Part shown: positions 19,386 to 30,483 of the stretch, piece by piece
Numbering within the stretch: position 1 is the stretch's first letter
Layout of the letters: each line of letters starts with the position of its first letter
Assembly (NCBI GenBank): GCA_022486935.1
Contig: JAKVJO010000008.1
Coordinates: 1 to 41,225, forward strand
Reading direction: 5' to 3'
Origin: Solobacterium sp.
GTDB lineage: Bacteria; Bacillota_I; Bacilli_A; Erysipelotrichales; Erysipelotrichaceae
Length of the DNA: 41,225 nucleotides
Program-made: the position numbers and the translations under genes
Notes under the pieces: model-generated
Seen by the model: only the letters and a program-made list of their open reading frames with translations
Databases searched by the model: none
Told to the model about the DNA's origin: nothing

Positions 19386-20534
19386 ATGCAATTGCTGAAA
19401 GTCAGAGTAAACGGACTGCCGTTATTCAAAGGCGCTGCAGAGATTGATTTTATTTCCTCTGAGCGGATGACAGAGATTTCAAAAGAACGCTACCAGCATT
19501 TATTTGCCAATGTTTATGTAAGCCGGGTGATATCGCTGATTGGAATTAACGCCTCCGGAAAGACAGCAGTTGTAAACATGCTGAGTTTTGTCATGGCAAT
19601 GATGGCCAATCAGCCGGTCAATATAATCCGATCTTCAGGAATCATGTCCGAGGCAGAACAGGTTCAGATTGAAGTCTGGTTCTATTCCTCCAATGAGATC
19701 GGCAAATTGACAACAGAACTGAAACGGAATCCGGATGGCAGGCTGGTCATCAAAGCAGAGACACTGCAGTTGAAACCAACTTCAGCAGTCAGCGGCAGAA
19801 ACAGACTGTTTGACTTTGAGGGTGTAAAGCCGGACCGGATCAGAAATGAGACAGAAGAGTATCTTCTGGATGATGTCAGTATCATTGTCGCCTACAACAA
19901 AACCAGAAATGATCTGATTCACTGGATTGATCTGTCCAGCCTGACAAACCAGAATATCCTGACACCGGAGACTGAAGATTATCCGCATGAATTAATTGCG
20001 TTTCTGGATCCGTCTGTTGAATACCTGAGAGTCAGAAAGACGGAGCAGAAAGAGCAGCTGGTCCTGAAATTCTATGGCAAAGAAGAAGTGATGCTGAATA
20101 CACCTTTGCAGTTAAATGAGTACCTGTCTTCGGGAACAATCAAAGGCATGGATGTGTTCATGAGTGCGCTGCATACATTTCAGAATGGCGGCTACCTGTT
20201 GATTGATGAGCTTGAAAATCACTTCAATCATGAGATTGTATCAACATTAATCAGGATGTTTATGGATGCGTCAGTGAATTGGAATCATGGAACATTGATT
20301 TTCACAACACATTATGCAGAACTGCTGGATGAGTTCAAACGCGGTGACAGTATCTATATCACCCGCAATCAGGGCGGGATCACAGCAGAGAAGCTGAGTG
20401 CCAGTCTGAAGCGTGAAGATCTGAAGAAATCGCAGATCTATGCAAGCGGAGTTTTGGGCAACACTGCACCAAAGTATGAAACATACCTGGCGCTCAGAAA
20501 GAGAATTCTTGAGATGCCGCATCAGCCGCGCTGA
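19386..20534 (+). CDS. AAA family ATPase (AAA_15/21, Abi/OLD-like ABC-type ATPase)
   Basis: GINASGKTAVVNMLSFVMAM (Walker A), GGYLLIDELENHFNHEIV (Walker B), TLIFTTHYAELLDEF (H-loop region). Confidence 0.82.
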   Translation: MQLLKVRVNGLPLFKGAAEIDFISSERMTEISKERYQHLFANVYVSRVISLIGINASGKTAVVNMLSFVMAMMANQPVNIIRSSGIMSEAEQVQIEVWFYSSNEIGKLTTELKRNPDGRLVIKAETLQLKPTSAVSGRNRLFDFEGVKPDRIRNETEEYLLDDVSIIVAYNKTRNDLIHWIDLSSLTNQNILTPETEDYPHELIAFLDPSVEYLRVRKTEQKEQLVLKFYGKEEVMLNTPLQLNEYLSSGTIKGMDVFMSALHTFQNGGYLLIDELENHFNHEIVSTLIRMFMDASVNWNHGTLIFTTHYAELLDEFKRGDSIYITRNQGGITAEKLSASLKREDLKKSQIYASGVLGNTAPKYETYLALRKRILEMPHQPR

Positions 20535-20603
20535 TGCTCAGATAGAATATCGTTGTTGAACAGTGATGATCCGCTGTCATCAGGAAAAGGAGCCTTTGAT
20601 CTC

Positions 20604-22112
20604 TTGAGTGACCATACCTACATCGCCATTGATCTGAAGTCCTTCTATGCCTCAGTTGAGTGTGTGGAACGGGGACTGGATCCACTGAAGACGAACCTGG
20701 TTGTCGCAGATGCCTCCCGTACAGAGAAGACGATCTGCCTGGCAGTGTCGCCTTCTTTGAAAGCGTATGGGATACCTGGCAGACCAAGGCTGTTTGAAGT
20801 GGTGCAGCAGGTGAAGAAACTGAACTGGCAGCGGGAGAACAATGCCCCAAGGCATCTGTTCACTGCCGCCTCATTTGATTCAGATGAACTGAAGAAACAC
20901 CCGGAGTATTCACTGACATATCTGACTGCAGTGCCGAGGATGGCCTACTACATGCAGTACAGCAGCCGGGTATATGAGATATACCTGAAGTACATTGCAC
21001 CGGAAGATATCCATGTCTATTCCATTGATGAAGTGTTCATGGATGTAACAGCATACCTGAATACCTATCATCTTTCTGCCCATGATCTGGCCATGAAGAT
21101 GATACAGGATGTACTGAAGACAACCGGCATTACTGCAACCGCCGGGATCAGTACGAATCTGTATCTCTGCAAGGCGGCCATGGATATTGTGGCCAAGCAT
21201 ATCCCGGCAGATAAAGACGGTGTGCGGATTGCCGAAGTAGATGAGATGAGCTATCGCAGACTGCTGTGGGATCACCGTCCATTGACGGACTTCTGGCGGG
21301 TAGGCAGGGGCTATGCAAAGAAGCTGGAAGCCAATGGCTTATATACCATGGGAGATATCGCAAGATGTTCCCTTGGGACCGTTACAGATCATTATAATGA
21401 AGACTTCCTGTATCACCTGTTTGGCGTTAACGCAGAACTGCTGATTGACCATGCCTGGGGATGGGAGCCGTGTACCATCAAAGAGATCAAGGCATACCAG
21501 CCGTCTTCCCATAGTCTTGGCTCAGGGCAGGTACTGCACTGTCCATACTCCTTTGAAAAAGGAAAGCTGATTCTCAAGGAGATGACAGATTCCCTGGCAC
21601 TGGATCTGGTAGACAAGAAACTGGTCACCGACCAGCTGGCACTGGATATCGGCTATGACATTGAGAATCTCAATGAGAACTATCATGGTGAGACAGCCGC
21701 TGACAGATATGGAAGAGTGATTCCCAAGAGTGCACATGGAACAGTGAACCTGAAGCCGGCAGTCTCTTCTTCAAGAGTGCTGGTCAAGGAAATGCTGAAA
21801 CTGTATGAGCGGATCTCTGATCCGACACTGACCATCCGCAAGATCTCCATTTCCGCCAACCATACCATTGACCAGGCAAAGGCAGATACTGCAGAGACCC
21901 ATGAACAGATCAGTCTCTTCGATGAGCCGTTGAGTGTAAGCAGGCAGGAAGCACATTCCCGCAAAGAACTGGAAAAGGAACGTTCTGCCCAGCAGGCAAT
22001 TCTCAAGATCAAGAAGAAGTTCGGCAAGAATGCCGTCATGAAGGGAACAGACCTGGAAGAAGGGGCCACTGCCATTGACCGCAACAAGCAGATCGGAGGA
22101 CACAAGGCATGA
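20604..22112 (+). CDS. Y-family DNA polymerase (UmuC/UvrX-like)
   Basis: [31 protein letters not shown]...[15 protein letters not shown]...[22 protein letters not shown] 20604 after AAAGGAGC is the preferred start; the ORF extends to 20553. Confidence 0.9.
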   Translation: MSDHTYIAIDLKSFYASVECVERGLDPLKTNLVVADASRTEKTICLAVSPSLKAYGIPGRPRLFEVVQQVKKLNWQRENNAPRHLFTAASFDSDELKKHPEYSLTYLTAVPRMAYYMQYSSRVYEIYLKYIAPEDIHVYSIDEVFMDVTAYLNTYHLSAHDLAMKMIQDVLKTTGITATAGISTNLYLCKAAMDIVAKHIPADKDGVRIAEVDEMSYRRLLWDHRPLTDFWRVGRGYAKKLEANGLYTMGDIARCSLGTVTDHYNEDFLYHLFGVNAELLIDHAWGWEPCTIKEIKAYQPSSHSLGSGQVLHCPYSFEKGKLILKEMTDSLALDLVDKKLVTDQLALDIGYDIENLNENYHGETAADRYGRVIPKSAHGTVNLKPAVSSSRVLVKEMLKLYERISDPTLTIRKISISANHTIDQAKADTAETHEQISLFDEPLSVSRQEAHSRKELEKERSAQQAILKIKKKFGKNAVMKGTDLEEGATAIDRNKQIGGHKA

Positions 22113-22540
22113 GTGATCATTCCTATGATGACATCATCAATCTTCCTCATCACGTGTCAAAGAACCACAGGCCCATGTCACTCAGTGACCGGGCTGCCCA
22201 GTTTGCGCCATTCGCGGCATTGACCGGCTATGATGCAGAGATCAAAGAAACAGCCAGACTGACAGAAGAGCGCAGTGAACTCAGTGAAGCAGAGAAAGAA
22301 GAGATCAGTACAGATCTGCAGGTACTGCAGTCCGGGATCAATACCCACCCGCAGGCAGTCATTACCTACTTTGTAGAAGATCTTCTGAAGCAGGGCGGCA
22401 GCTATGAAACGGTATCCGGCACTGTAAAGAAGATCGATGAACAAAGGCACCTGCTGTTGATGGAAGATGGAACAGGGATCTTCTTTGAGAACATCACCCA
22501 CATTGAATCACCCCTGCTGGTAAATACTGAAGACAGCTGA
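22109..22540 (+). CDS. YolD-like family protein
   Basis: [42 protein letters not shown]; 4-nt overlap with the Y-family polymerase gene. Confidence 0.9.
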   Translation: MSDHSYDDIINLPHHVSKNHRPMSLSDRAAQFAPFAALTGYDAEIKETARLTEERSELSEAEKEEISTDLQVLQSGINTHPQAVITYFVEDLLKQGGSYETVSGTVKKIDEQRHLLLMEDGTGIFFENITHIESPLLVNTEDS

Positions 22541-22645
22541 CAGTCACACTTCAAAGAAGGCTTGGTTATGAGCTTTTATGAAGGGGGCTTGCATTTTGAT
22601 TTTGTTGCTGGGTATAATAATCCCGCTACTACTTTTGTACCCAAT

Positions 22646-23314
22646 ATGAAAATACTGAAGAAAATTACATGCGTGCTCAGCGCCGCGGCGATACTCGTAC
22701 TGAATGCGGGATTCAAATCGGAAGACTTCTCTCTGGATTCGTTCAAGAACTATACCAGGGAATTCAAGTCCACTTCGATCGGTGCCTGCTCCAATTCCAG
22801 TACCAAGACCTATGAAGACTACCGTCTGATTACTTCCACCGGAAGTGCTCAGTACCAGTACATCCACAATCACATGACTGTCGATGATACAACCGGTTTC
22901 CTCTATGATGAAGAAGGCTTCGTAGGTGTAGCCATGGGCTACAGCTTTGGAGAGATCGGCACCCGCTATTACATCGTACTTGATACCGGAACAATCATCC
23001 CGGTCGTCAAGGTTGATGCCAAGGCATCGGTAGACGCTACCGACGGCTGCAGTGCCAACGCAGACGCCAGTGTCATTGAGTTCGTCATTGATTCTGACAA
23101 AGCCAAGGATTACTTTGGCCAGGGACCCAGCGGTTTAGCAGCACAGGGCAACCTGAATAACTACAGTGCACTGAATGGACACATCAAGGATATCGAACTG
23201 GTATCTGATGAGAAACTGGAATCCGGTGTTATCTACCAGGATACACAGACAGCAGATCCTTCCAAGGGCGATGAAGATTCAGATAACATCAAACTGGTAC
23301 AGGGCGGCTATTGA
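22646..23314 (+). CDS. Hypothetical exported protein
   Basis: Signal-like MKILKKITCVLSAAAILVLNAGF; no family recognised. The upstream ORF extension to 22562 is probably not translated. Confidence 0.6.
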   Translation: MKILKKITCVLSAAAILVLNAGFKSEDFSLDSFKNYTREFKSTSIGACSNSSTKTYEDYRLITSTGSAQYQYIHNHMTVDDTTGFLYDEEGFVGVAMGYSFGEIGTRYYIVLDTGTIIPVVKVDAKASVDATDGCSANADASVIEFVIDSDKAKDYFGQGPSGLAAQGNLNNYSALNGHIKDIELVSDEKLESGVIYQDTQTADPSKGDEDSDNIKLVQGGY

Positions 23315-23324
23315 GAATACACAC

Positions 23325-23350
23325 AGAGGAGCTGAAAGGTTCCTCTTTTT
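23325..23350 (+). terminator. Rho-independent terminator
   Basis: AGAGGA...TCCTCT followed by TTTT. Confidence 0.7.
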
Positions 23351-23456
23351 AATGCGCGGCACAGGTTGATTGAGTGCTGTTGATTTGCTATATTCTGAGC
23401 GGAGACACACACCGAAACGCATTCAGGTGAAATTGATTTCGGTTGAGAAAGTTCAG

Positions 23457-24533
23457 ATGAAGAAAGAATTGATTGGAAGACATGCCGAACTGGAAGCACT
23501 GCAGAAGCGGTGTTTTACGCAGGGGTTTCAGATGGCAGTGATCTATGGGCAACAGGGAGTTGGCAAAACAGCGCTGATCAATGAGTTCGCTGACAGCTGT
23601 CACTGCAATACGATCTTCTATACTGCCTCAGAATGCACTGAATCCAGGCAGCTTGAGCAGATGGGCAACGCTGTACTGACTGCATTGGCTCCAGAACTTC
23701 CTGGTGTGCGTTGTTTTGAGCGTTTTGACAGTATCTTTGATGTTCTGGCAAAGGTATCAGAGAAGAAACGGATCATCTTTGTGATTGATAAATATCCATA
23801 CCTGGCGCAATGCTGCAGGTATATGAATTCCCTGATTCAGAAATATGCGGATCATGAGTGGAAGAACACCAATCTGTTTCTGATTCTCTGCGGATCATCA
23901 GAAGAATACATGATTCAGGAAGTGATCGGGTCGAATGCCCCGCTTTATGGCCGCAGCACAGTGATATTGAAACTGAGACCGTTTGACTATTATGAAACAG
24001 CAGCGTTTGTGCCAAAGTATACCAATGCAGAGAAGGCGGCTGTGTATGGGCTGACCAGGGGAATTGCCAGGGATCTTGCACAGATCGATCCATCATTATC
24101 CCTGGATGAGAATGTCAGGAAGAAGTTCTGCTCCGAGTCTGGCTGTTTTTCAGAAGAAACAATGAAACCGGTATTTCGGGAAATGTGCAGGCAGTATATC
24201 TTTCGCAATGTGGGAACAGCCAGAGTGCCGGTACTTGTTACAGATGTTGCGGAGTATCAGAGCAGGTTCAAGCTTGCAGATGGGACAATCAAACAGATTG
24301 AACTGGATCTTCTGGGCACAGTTAACAGTCGTATTGTCCTGGTTGGAGAATGCAAGTTCAAGAACGAAAAGTTTGATAAAGATGAACTGGAGAACTTTCT
24401 GGATAAGATTCAGTATCTGCCCGCAGGTAACCCATCACTCATGCTGTTTTCGCTGAGCGGATTCACAGCGTATGTGACAGAACATGCAGAGGGAATGACT
24501 CTGGTGGATATCGGAAAGATGTATGCCGGCTGA
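23457..24533 (+). CDS. Archaeal-type ATPase with C-terminal DUF234-like region, apparently shortened
   Basis: ELIGRHAELEALQKRCFTQGFQMAVIYGQQGVGKTALINEF, FVIDKYPYLAQC, LRPFDYYETAAFVPKYTNAEKAAVYGLTRGIARDLAQIDPSLSLDENV, then directly a nuclease-like QIELDLLGTVNSRIVLVGECKFKNEKF. Confidence 0.82.
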   Translation: MKKELIGRHAELEALQKRCFTQGFQMAVIYGQQGVGKTALINEFADSCHCNTIFYTASECTESRQLEQMGNAVLTALAPELPGVRCFERFDSIFDVLAKVSEKKRIIFVIDKYPYLAQCCRYMNSLIQKYADHEWKNTNLFLILCGSSEEYMIQEVIGSNAPLYGRSTVILKLRPFDYYETAAFVPKYTNAEKAAVYGLTRGIARDLAQIDPSLSLDENVRKKFCSESGCFSEETMKPVFREMCRQYIFRNVGTARVPVLVTDVAEYQSRFKLADGTIKQIELDLLGTVNSRIVLVGECKFKNEKFDKDELENFLDKIQYLPAGNPSLMLFSLSGFTAYVTEHAEGMTLVDIGKMYAG

Positions 24534-24591
24534 AGGCCGTTCCATCAGGTTTTGAACATAAACATAAGCGGGCATTCCTGCGGTCTTTTCT

Positions 24592-24610
24592 GCTATAATT
24601 GCTTTCGCGT
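24592..24610 (+). promoter_or_regulatory. Extended -10 promoter immediately upstream of mutS
   Basis: TGC-TATAAT (TATAAT 24594-24599), 11 nt before ATG 24611. Confidence 0.55.
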
Positions 24611-27193
24611 ATGAGTGAACAGGAAAAGAAACCAATCAGTGAGGAAGTACTGAACAAAGAAGACTACTCACCTATGATGCAGCACTACCTGACGGTCAAG
24701 GAACAGTACCCGGATGCCCTGCTGTTTTACAGGATCGGGGATTTTTATGAGATGTTCTTTGAAGATGCCAAAACAGCCAGCCGGGAACTGGATCTGATCC
24801 TGACGGGAAAGAATGCCGGGGTTAAAGACCGGGTTCCGATGTGCGGTGTTCCCCACCACGCAGTCAGCGGCTATATCCAGCGGCTGACCCAGCGCGGTTA
24901 TAAGATTGCCATTGCAGAACAGATGGAAGATCCGTCTCAGGCAGTGGGTCTGGTACAGCGTGATGTCATCCGGGTGGTAACACCGGGAACTGTCATGGAT
25001 GAAGATGAAGTGGGCAATGAGAAAGACTCCGTCTATCTCTGTGCAGTGGAAGATTATGGCTATGGCTTTTCACTTGCCTTTGCTGAGATGTCTACCGGTG
25101 AGAACTTCATTGAAGATATTCCCCACAAGGAAAGCCTGCTGCTGCAGACCATGCTCAAGAATGATGTCAAAGAAGCAGTGCTGCAGACCGGCTTTGACAA
25201 TAAGGCAATCAAGATGCTCAGGGAAATGAGAGTGGTCATTTCCTATTGCGATCATACAGAGATCAGTGAGAACTACCTGCCGCTGGCGGAACGGATCAAA
25301 AAAGACAGCGATAGGGCGGCCTATGGCCGAATGCTGAACTATCTGGAAGCTACCCAGAAACATGTGCTGGGGCATTTGCAGTCTGCGTCCATTGAGTCGG
25401 AAGATGAAGTACTGTACATGGACTTCAATACCAGGCAGAACCTGGAACTGATTACGCCATTGCACCCGAATGCAGGCAAGACAGAAACACTGTGGACCTT
25501 TCTGGATCAGTGCCGCAGTGCCATGGGTTCAAGACTGCTGAAGAAGTGGATTGAAAAGCCATTGGTGAAGCAGGATCGGATCGAGCAGCGGTATGACCGG
25601 GTTGGCTGGCTGATGAAGCACTTCATGGAGCGCAATACATTACGGGATCATCTTGCCGGGATCTATGACCTGCAGAGACTGATCGCCAGAGTTGCCATGA
25701 ACAATGCCAATGCGGTGGACTGCCTGCGGCTGTCGAGAACACTGCTGGAAGTACCGGATATCCTGAAGGCGGTATCTTCACAGGAGTTTGCAGAATATGA
25801 ATCTGTGGATCCGCTTCTGGATCTTTCCAATACACTGAAGGATGCGTTTGTAGAAAACCCGCCGGCATTGATCTCGGATGGCGGCATGTTCAAGGATGGC
25901 TACTCAGCAGAACTGGATGAAGCACGTAAGATACAGAACAGCGGCAGACAGTTTATCATTGACATGGAAGCGCATGAGAAAGAGCGTACCGGCATCAAGA
26001 CACTGAAGATCGGCTATAACAAGGTCTTCGGCTATTATATTGAAATCTCCAAAGCGGCAGCTCAGTCGGTCAAGGAAGAGTGGGGCTGGATCCGCAAGCA
26101 GACACTCGTCAACAACGAGCGGTTTATCTCTCCGGATCTGAAGGAGAAAGAAGATCAGATTCTCCATGCGGAAGAGAATGCGATCCGCATTGAGAAGCAG
26201 CTGTTCGCCTCCGTGCTGGAGCGGATCAGAGTGGATCTTTCCAAACTGCAGAAGCTGTCATTGACCCTGGCAGAACTGGATTGCTACGCATCGCTTGCAG
26301 AAGTGTCTTCCAAGTATGGTTATGTACGTCCTGTCTTTACGGAAGATGTACTGGATATTGAGCAGGGCAGGCATCCGATTCTGGATGAGATGATGAAGGA
26401 CCCGAAGTATGTGTCCAATAATCTTGAAATGGATCATAACCAGTCCATCCTGCTGATTACCGGACCGAACATGGGCGGCAAATCCACCTATATGCGTCAG
26501 ACTGCACTGATTGTGATCATGGCACAGCTTGGCTGCTATGTACCGGCAAAGAAATGCGAGATGCCGATCTTTGATAAGATCTTTACCAGAATCGGGGCAT
26601 CCGATGATATTCTCTCCGGCCAGTCTACCTTCATGGTGGAAATGACCGAAGCCAACCGGGCACTGCAGGAAGCCACTTCCAGATCATTGATTATCTTTGA
26701 TGAGATCGGAAGAGGTACTTCTACGTATGATGGCATGGCACTTGCCCAGGCAATGATTGAATACATTGCCGCATGTCTTCATGCCAAGACACTGTTCAGT
26801 ACGCACTACCATGAACTGACGACCCTGTCAGATTCCATTGGTGTCGTGAAGAACGTGCATGTTGCAGTCAAGGAAGACAATGACAAAGTTACCTTCCTCT
26901 ATAAGATCAAAGACGGCTCGGCAGACCGCTCCTACGGCATCAATGTTGCACGGCTTGCGGGTCTTCCGGAATCTGTGCTGGACCGTGCCAAGGGACTGCA
27001 GAAAGAACTGGAGTCCAGTAAGCGGGTCGTACAGCAGTCTTATCAGCTGGTGGAAATGAAGAAAGAAGATCCGGCAGCGGAAGAGATCAAAGATACCCTC
27101 AAGAATATACAGGCAGATGATCTATCGCCCAGAGAAGCCTGGCAGCTGGTAGCGGATCTCAGTCAGAAGGCGAAGAAGAAAGAAGAGCAGTAA
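24611..27193 (+). CDS. mutS: DNA mismatch repair protein MutS
   Basis: YSPMMQHYLTVKEQYPDALLFYRIGDFYEMFFEDAKTASRELDLILTGK; LLITGPNMGGKSTYMRQTALIVIMAQLGCYVPA; LIIFDEIGRGTSTYDGMALAQAMIEYI. Confidence 0.97.
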   Translation: MSEQEKKPISEEVLNKEDYSPMMQHYLTVKEQYPDALLFYRIGDFYEMFFEDAKTASRELDLILTGKNAGVKDRVPMCGVPHHAVSGYIQRLTQRGYKIAIAEQMEDPSQAVGLVQRDVIRVVTPGTVMDEDEVGNEKDSVYLCAVEDYGYGFSLAFAEMSTGENFIEDIPHKESLLLQTMLKNDVKEAVLQTGFDNKAIKMLREMRVVISYCDHTEISENYLPLAERIKKDSDRAAYGRMLNYLEATQKHVLGHLQSASIESEDEVLYMDFNTRQNLELITPLHPNAGKTETLWTFLDQCRSAMGSRLLKKWIEKPLVKQDRIEQRYDRVGWLMKHFMERNTLRDHLAGIYDLQRLIARVAMNNANAVDCLRLSRTLLEVPDILKAVSSQEFAEYESVDPLLDLSNTLKDAFVENPPALISDGGMFKDGYSAELDEARKIQNSGRQFIIDMEAHEKERTGIKTLKIGYNKVFGYYIEISKAAAQSVKEEWGWIRKQTLVNNERFISPDLKEKEDQILHAEENAIRIEKQLFASVLERIRVDLSKLQKLSLTLAELDCYASLAEVSSKYGYVRPVFTEDVLDIEQGRHPILDEMMKDPKYVSNNLEMDHNQSILLITGPNMGGKSTYMRQTALIVIMAQLGCYVPAKKCEMPIFDKIFTRIGASDDILSGQSTFMVEMTEANRALQEATSRSLIIFDEIGRGTSTYDGMALAQAMIEYIAACLHAKTLFSTHYHELTTLSDSIGVVKNVHVAVKEDNDKVTFLYKIKDGSADRSYGINVARLAGLPESVLDRAKGLQKELESSKRVVQQSYQLVEMKKEDPAAEEIKDTLKNIQADDLSPREAWQLVADLSQKAKKKEEQ

Positions 27194-27198
27194 CCAAT

Positions 27199-30069
27199 AT
27201 GAATCAGCAGGATAACATTATCATCCGGGGGGCCAAGGAGAATAACCTGAAGAATATCTCCCTGGATATCCCGAGAAACAAACTGGTTGTCATGACCGGT
27301 CTTTCCGGTTCCGGCAAGACATCCCTGGCCTTTGATACGATCTATGCCGAAGGACAGAGAAGATACGTTGAATCGCTGAGTGCCTATGCAAGGCAGTTTC
27401 TCGGCGGCGTCAACAAGCCCAATGTCGAAACGATCGAAGGACTGTCTCCGGCCATCTCCATTGACCAGAAGACCACTTCCAATAACCCGAGATCAACCGT
27501 AGGCACGGTCACTGAGATCTATGACTACCTGCGTCTTCTCTATGCAAGAGTCGGTATTCCCTACTGCCCGCATCACAATATCCCGATTACCGGACAGACG
27601 ATTACCGAGATGGTGGAAGCGGTATGGAAATACCCGGAAGGCACCAAGCTCACCATCATGGCTCCGATCATTCGCAACAAGAAGGGAACCTACAAAGATA
27701 CCTTTGAGAAACTGCAGCGCGATGGCTATGTCAGAGTCAGAGTCGACGGCGAGATCAAGATGCTGGAAGATGACATCACCCTGGATAAGAACAAGAAACA
27801 TGACATTGATGTCATTGTTGACCGCATTGTAAAGAAAGAAGAAGCACGGGGCCGTCTGCATGATTCCATGGAGACTGCACTGAACCTGGCAGACGGCATG
27901 GCAGTGGTGCTGGCAGATGATACCGAGAACATGTACTCCAGCAACTATGCCTGCAAGATCTGCGGCTTTTCAGTACCGACCCTGGAACCAAGACTGTTCT
28001 CCTTCAATGCACCACTCGGGGCTTGCGATGTATGCCATGGCCTTGGCTTTACCGAAGAAGTGGATGTAGATCTTCTGATACCGGATGGCAGTAAGTCCAT
28101 CAGGCAGGGCGGTATCCGCTTCTACAAGAACATTGTCGATACTGATAACATTGAGTGGCAGACCTTTGAGACATTGTGCCGGGCTTATAAGATTGACCTG
28201 GATAAGCCGCTGAACAAGATGACTGACAAACAGATGCAGATCATCCTGCACGGCTCAGATAAACCGATCAAGTATTCCATTACCTCCTCCGGAGGCAATA
28301 CCTATTCCCGCAATGACTATATCGAAGGCATCAAGGATCTGATTGAACGCCGGTATGTAGAAACATCCAGTGCCATGACCAAGGACTGGTATCATTCCTT
28401 CATGACCGAGTCAATCTGCCCGAAGTGCCAGGGAAAGAGATTGAATGAACAGGCACTGTCAGTCAGAGTCGGAGATCTCAACATCTGTGACTTTACCGCC
28501 ATGTCAGTAGTACAGGCACTCAATTGGGTAGATCATCTCAAGCTTACTGAGACCCAGGCAAAGATCGCTGATCTCGTGCTCAAGGAAATCCACAACCGTC
28601 TCACCTTCCTCAAAGACGTGGGCCTGGAGTACCTCACCCTGGACCGGCTTGCCGGGACCCTTAGCGGCGGTGAAGCGCAGCGTATCCGCCTGGCTACCCA
28701 GATCGGATCCAGACTGTCAGGTGTGCTGTATGTACTGGATGAGCCGAGTATCGGGTTACATCAGAGAGACAATGCCAAACTGATCAATACCCTCAAGAAT
28801 ATGAGAGACCTCGGCAACTCTTTGATTGTGGTAGAACATGATGAAGAGACGATGATGTCAGCAGACTGGATCGTTGATATCGGACCGGGTGCGGGAATCC
28901 ATGGCGGCAATGTGGTTGCCCAGGGGACTCCGCAGCAGGTCATGGATAATCCAAACTCCATTACCGGTCAATACCTGTCCGGTGCCAAGAGAATCGAAGT
29001 GCCTGAGACCAGAAGAAAAGGATCCGGCAAGTTTGTTGAGATCAAGGGCGCATCAGAGCACAACCTGAAACATATCAATGTAAAGTTCCCGCTGGGTAAG
29101 CTGGTACTGGTAACCGGTGTATCCGGTTCGGGCAAGAGCACACTGGTGAATGAAGTATTCATGAAGGCAGTGCAGCAGAGCCTGGGCAGATCGAAAGTAC
29201 GTCCCGGGAAATATGATTCCATTAAGGGCCTGGATAACATCGATAAGATTGTACAGATTGACCAGGATCCGATTGGAAGAACCCCGAGATCCAACCCGGC
29301 TACCTATACCGGTGTGTTTGATGACATCAGAGATGTCTTTGCCAAGACACCGGAAGCCAAGCTCAGGGGCTATGACAAGGGCCGCTTCTCCTTCAATGTA
29401 AAGGGAGGAAGATGCGAAGCCTGCCAGGGTGATGGCGTAAAGGTCATCTCCATGAACTTCTTACCGGATGTATATGTGCCGTGTGAAGTATGCCATGGCA
29501 AGCGGTATAACGAAGAGACCCTGCAATGCACCTTCAAGGGTAAGTCCATTTATGATGTATTGGAAATGACCATTGAAGAAGCACTGACCTTATTTGCCAA
29601 CCAGCCCAAGATCAAGAACAAGCTGCAGACCTTATATGATGTCGGTCTTGGCTATATGAAACTGGGGCAGTCTTCCACAGAGATCTCAGGCGGCGAAGCA
29701 CAGCGTGTGAAGCTTGCCAGCGAACTGCAGAAGAAGCCTACAGGCAAGACCGTATACGTACTGGATGAACCGACAACCGGACTGCATACCGACGATGTGA
29801 AGCGGCTCATTGAAGTGCTGCAGCGCATCGTAGACGGCGGCAATACCGTACTGGTCATTGAACACAACCTGGATGTCATCAAGTGTGCAGACTGGATCAT
29901 TGACCTTGGTCCGGAAGGCGGCGACGCAGGCGGACAGATTGTGGCAGAAGGAACACCGGAACAGATTGCCAAAGTAAAAGAATCCTGGACTGGCCAATAC
30001 CTGAAAAAGGCACTGGACTGGACCAGGGAAATGAAACAGAAAGACAAGAAGTCAAAAGCAAAGAAATAA
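27199..30069 (+). CDS. uvrA: Excinuclease ABC subunit UvrA
   Basis: [80 protein letters not shown]; zinc-finger [33 protein letters not shown]. Confidence 0.98.
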   Translation: MNQQDNIIIRGAKENNLKNISLDIPRNKLVVMTGLSGSGKTSLAFDTIYAEGQRRYVESLSAYARQFLGGVNKPNVETIEGLSPAISIDQKTTSNNPRSTVGTVTEIYDYLRLLYARVGIPYCPHHNIPITGQTITEMVEAVWKYPEGTKLTIMAPIIRNKKGTYKDTFEKLQRDGYVRVRVDGEIKMLEDDITLDKNKKHDIDVIVDRIVKKEEARGRLHDSMETALNLADGMAVVLADDTENMYSSNYACKICGFSVPTLEPRLFSFNAPLGACDVCHGLGFTEEVDVDLLIPDGSKSIRQGGIRFYKNIVDTDNIEWQTFETLCRAYKIDLDKPLNKMTDKQMQIILHGSDKPIKYSITSSGGNTYSRNDYIEGIKDLIERRYVETSSAMTKDWYHSFMTESICPKCQGKRLNEQALSVRVGDLNICDFTAMSVVQALNWVDHLKLTETQAKIADLVLKEIHNRLTFLKDVGLEYLTLDRLAGTLSGGEAQRIRLATQIGSRLSGVLYVLDEPSIGLHQRDNAKLINTLKNMRDLGNSLIVVEHDEETMMSADWIVDIGPGAGIHGGNVVAQGTPQQVMDNPNSITGQYLSGAKRIEVPETRRKGSGKFVEIKGASEHNLKHINVKFPLGKLVLVTGVSGSGKSTLVNEVFMKAVQQSLGRSKVRPGKYDSIKGLDNIDKIVQIDQDPIGRTPRSNPATYTGVFDDIRDVFAKTPEAKLRGYDKGRFSFNVKGGRCEACQGDGVKVISMNFLPDVYVPCEVCHGKRYNEETLQCTFKGKSIYDVLEMTIEEALTLFANQPKIKNKLQTLYDVGLGYMKLGQSSTEISGGEAQRVKLASELQKKPTGKTVYVLDEPTTGLHTDDVKRLIEVLQRIVDGGNTVLVIEHNLDVIKCADWIIDLGPEGGDAGGQIVAEGTPEQIAKVKESWTGQYLKKALDWTREMKQKDKKSKAKK

Positions 30070-30073
30070 GAAT

Positions 30074-30113
30074 ATCCCCGCAGCAAGAGATACAGTGCTG
30101 TGGGGATGCTTTA
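30074..30113 (+). terminator. uvrA terminator
   Basis: 12-bp stem ATCCCCGCAGCA/TGCTGTGGGGAT (one G-U) followed by GCTTTATAA. Confidence 0.75.
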
Positions 30114-30171
30114 TAAGAGGTACACTGTCGTATAAATTGACAGTCTGAAGACACTGAATCAGCAGCGTTTT

Positions 30172-30290
30172 GCATGAAAAGTAGATTTTTGAAACGCCAA
30201 AATGCAGGAAAATGAGATTTTTAAATCGTAAAATTGCATGAAAATTAGATTTATAAATCGTAAAAATGCAGCAAAAGTAGATTTTTGAGT
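30172..30290. repeat. 32-bp tandem repeat, about 3.7 copies
   Basis: Units start at 30172, 30204, 30236 and 30268, exactly 32 nt apart; approximate consensus GCATGAAAATTAGATTTTTAAATCGTAAAAAT. Confidence 0.8.
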
Positions 30291-30399
30291 TTCAGCACAT
30301 CAAAAAGATTGACTGATTTCGGAGCTTACGATGATCAAACAAATCGTCTGAAATCGTCAATATGTTTCTGGATGCCCATGGACTGAAAAACCAAGCCGG

Positions 30400-30483
30400 G
30401 CAATTGGGACAGAAAGGTAGGAAGTCAAAACCTTGAAAACAAGAATATCTCCACAGTGAGATACAGTACTGTGAGTGTTTTAA
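30400..30483 (+). repeat. Degenerate duplicate of the uvrA 3' end and terminator
   Basis: GACAGAAAGGTAGGAAGTCAAAACCTTGAAAACAAGAATATCTCCACAGTGAGATACAGTACTGTGAGTGTTTT aligns to the uvrA tail AACAGAAAGACAAGAAGTCAAAAGCAAAGAAATAAGAATATCCCCGCAGCAAGAGATACAGTGCTGTGGGGATGCTTT. Confidence 0.7.

Noticed and set aside
12089-30069. Idea that mutL, Y-family polymerase, mutS and uvrA form one special DNA-repair island
   Set aside because: They are separated by unrelated genes, and mutS has its own promoter; loose clustering of housekeeping repair genes is not evidence of a new system.
30172-30290. 32-bp periodic repeat considered as a mini CRISPR array
   Set aside because: Units are contiguous and similar along their whole length with no unique spacers; it is a tandem repeat.
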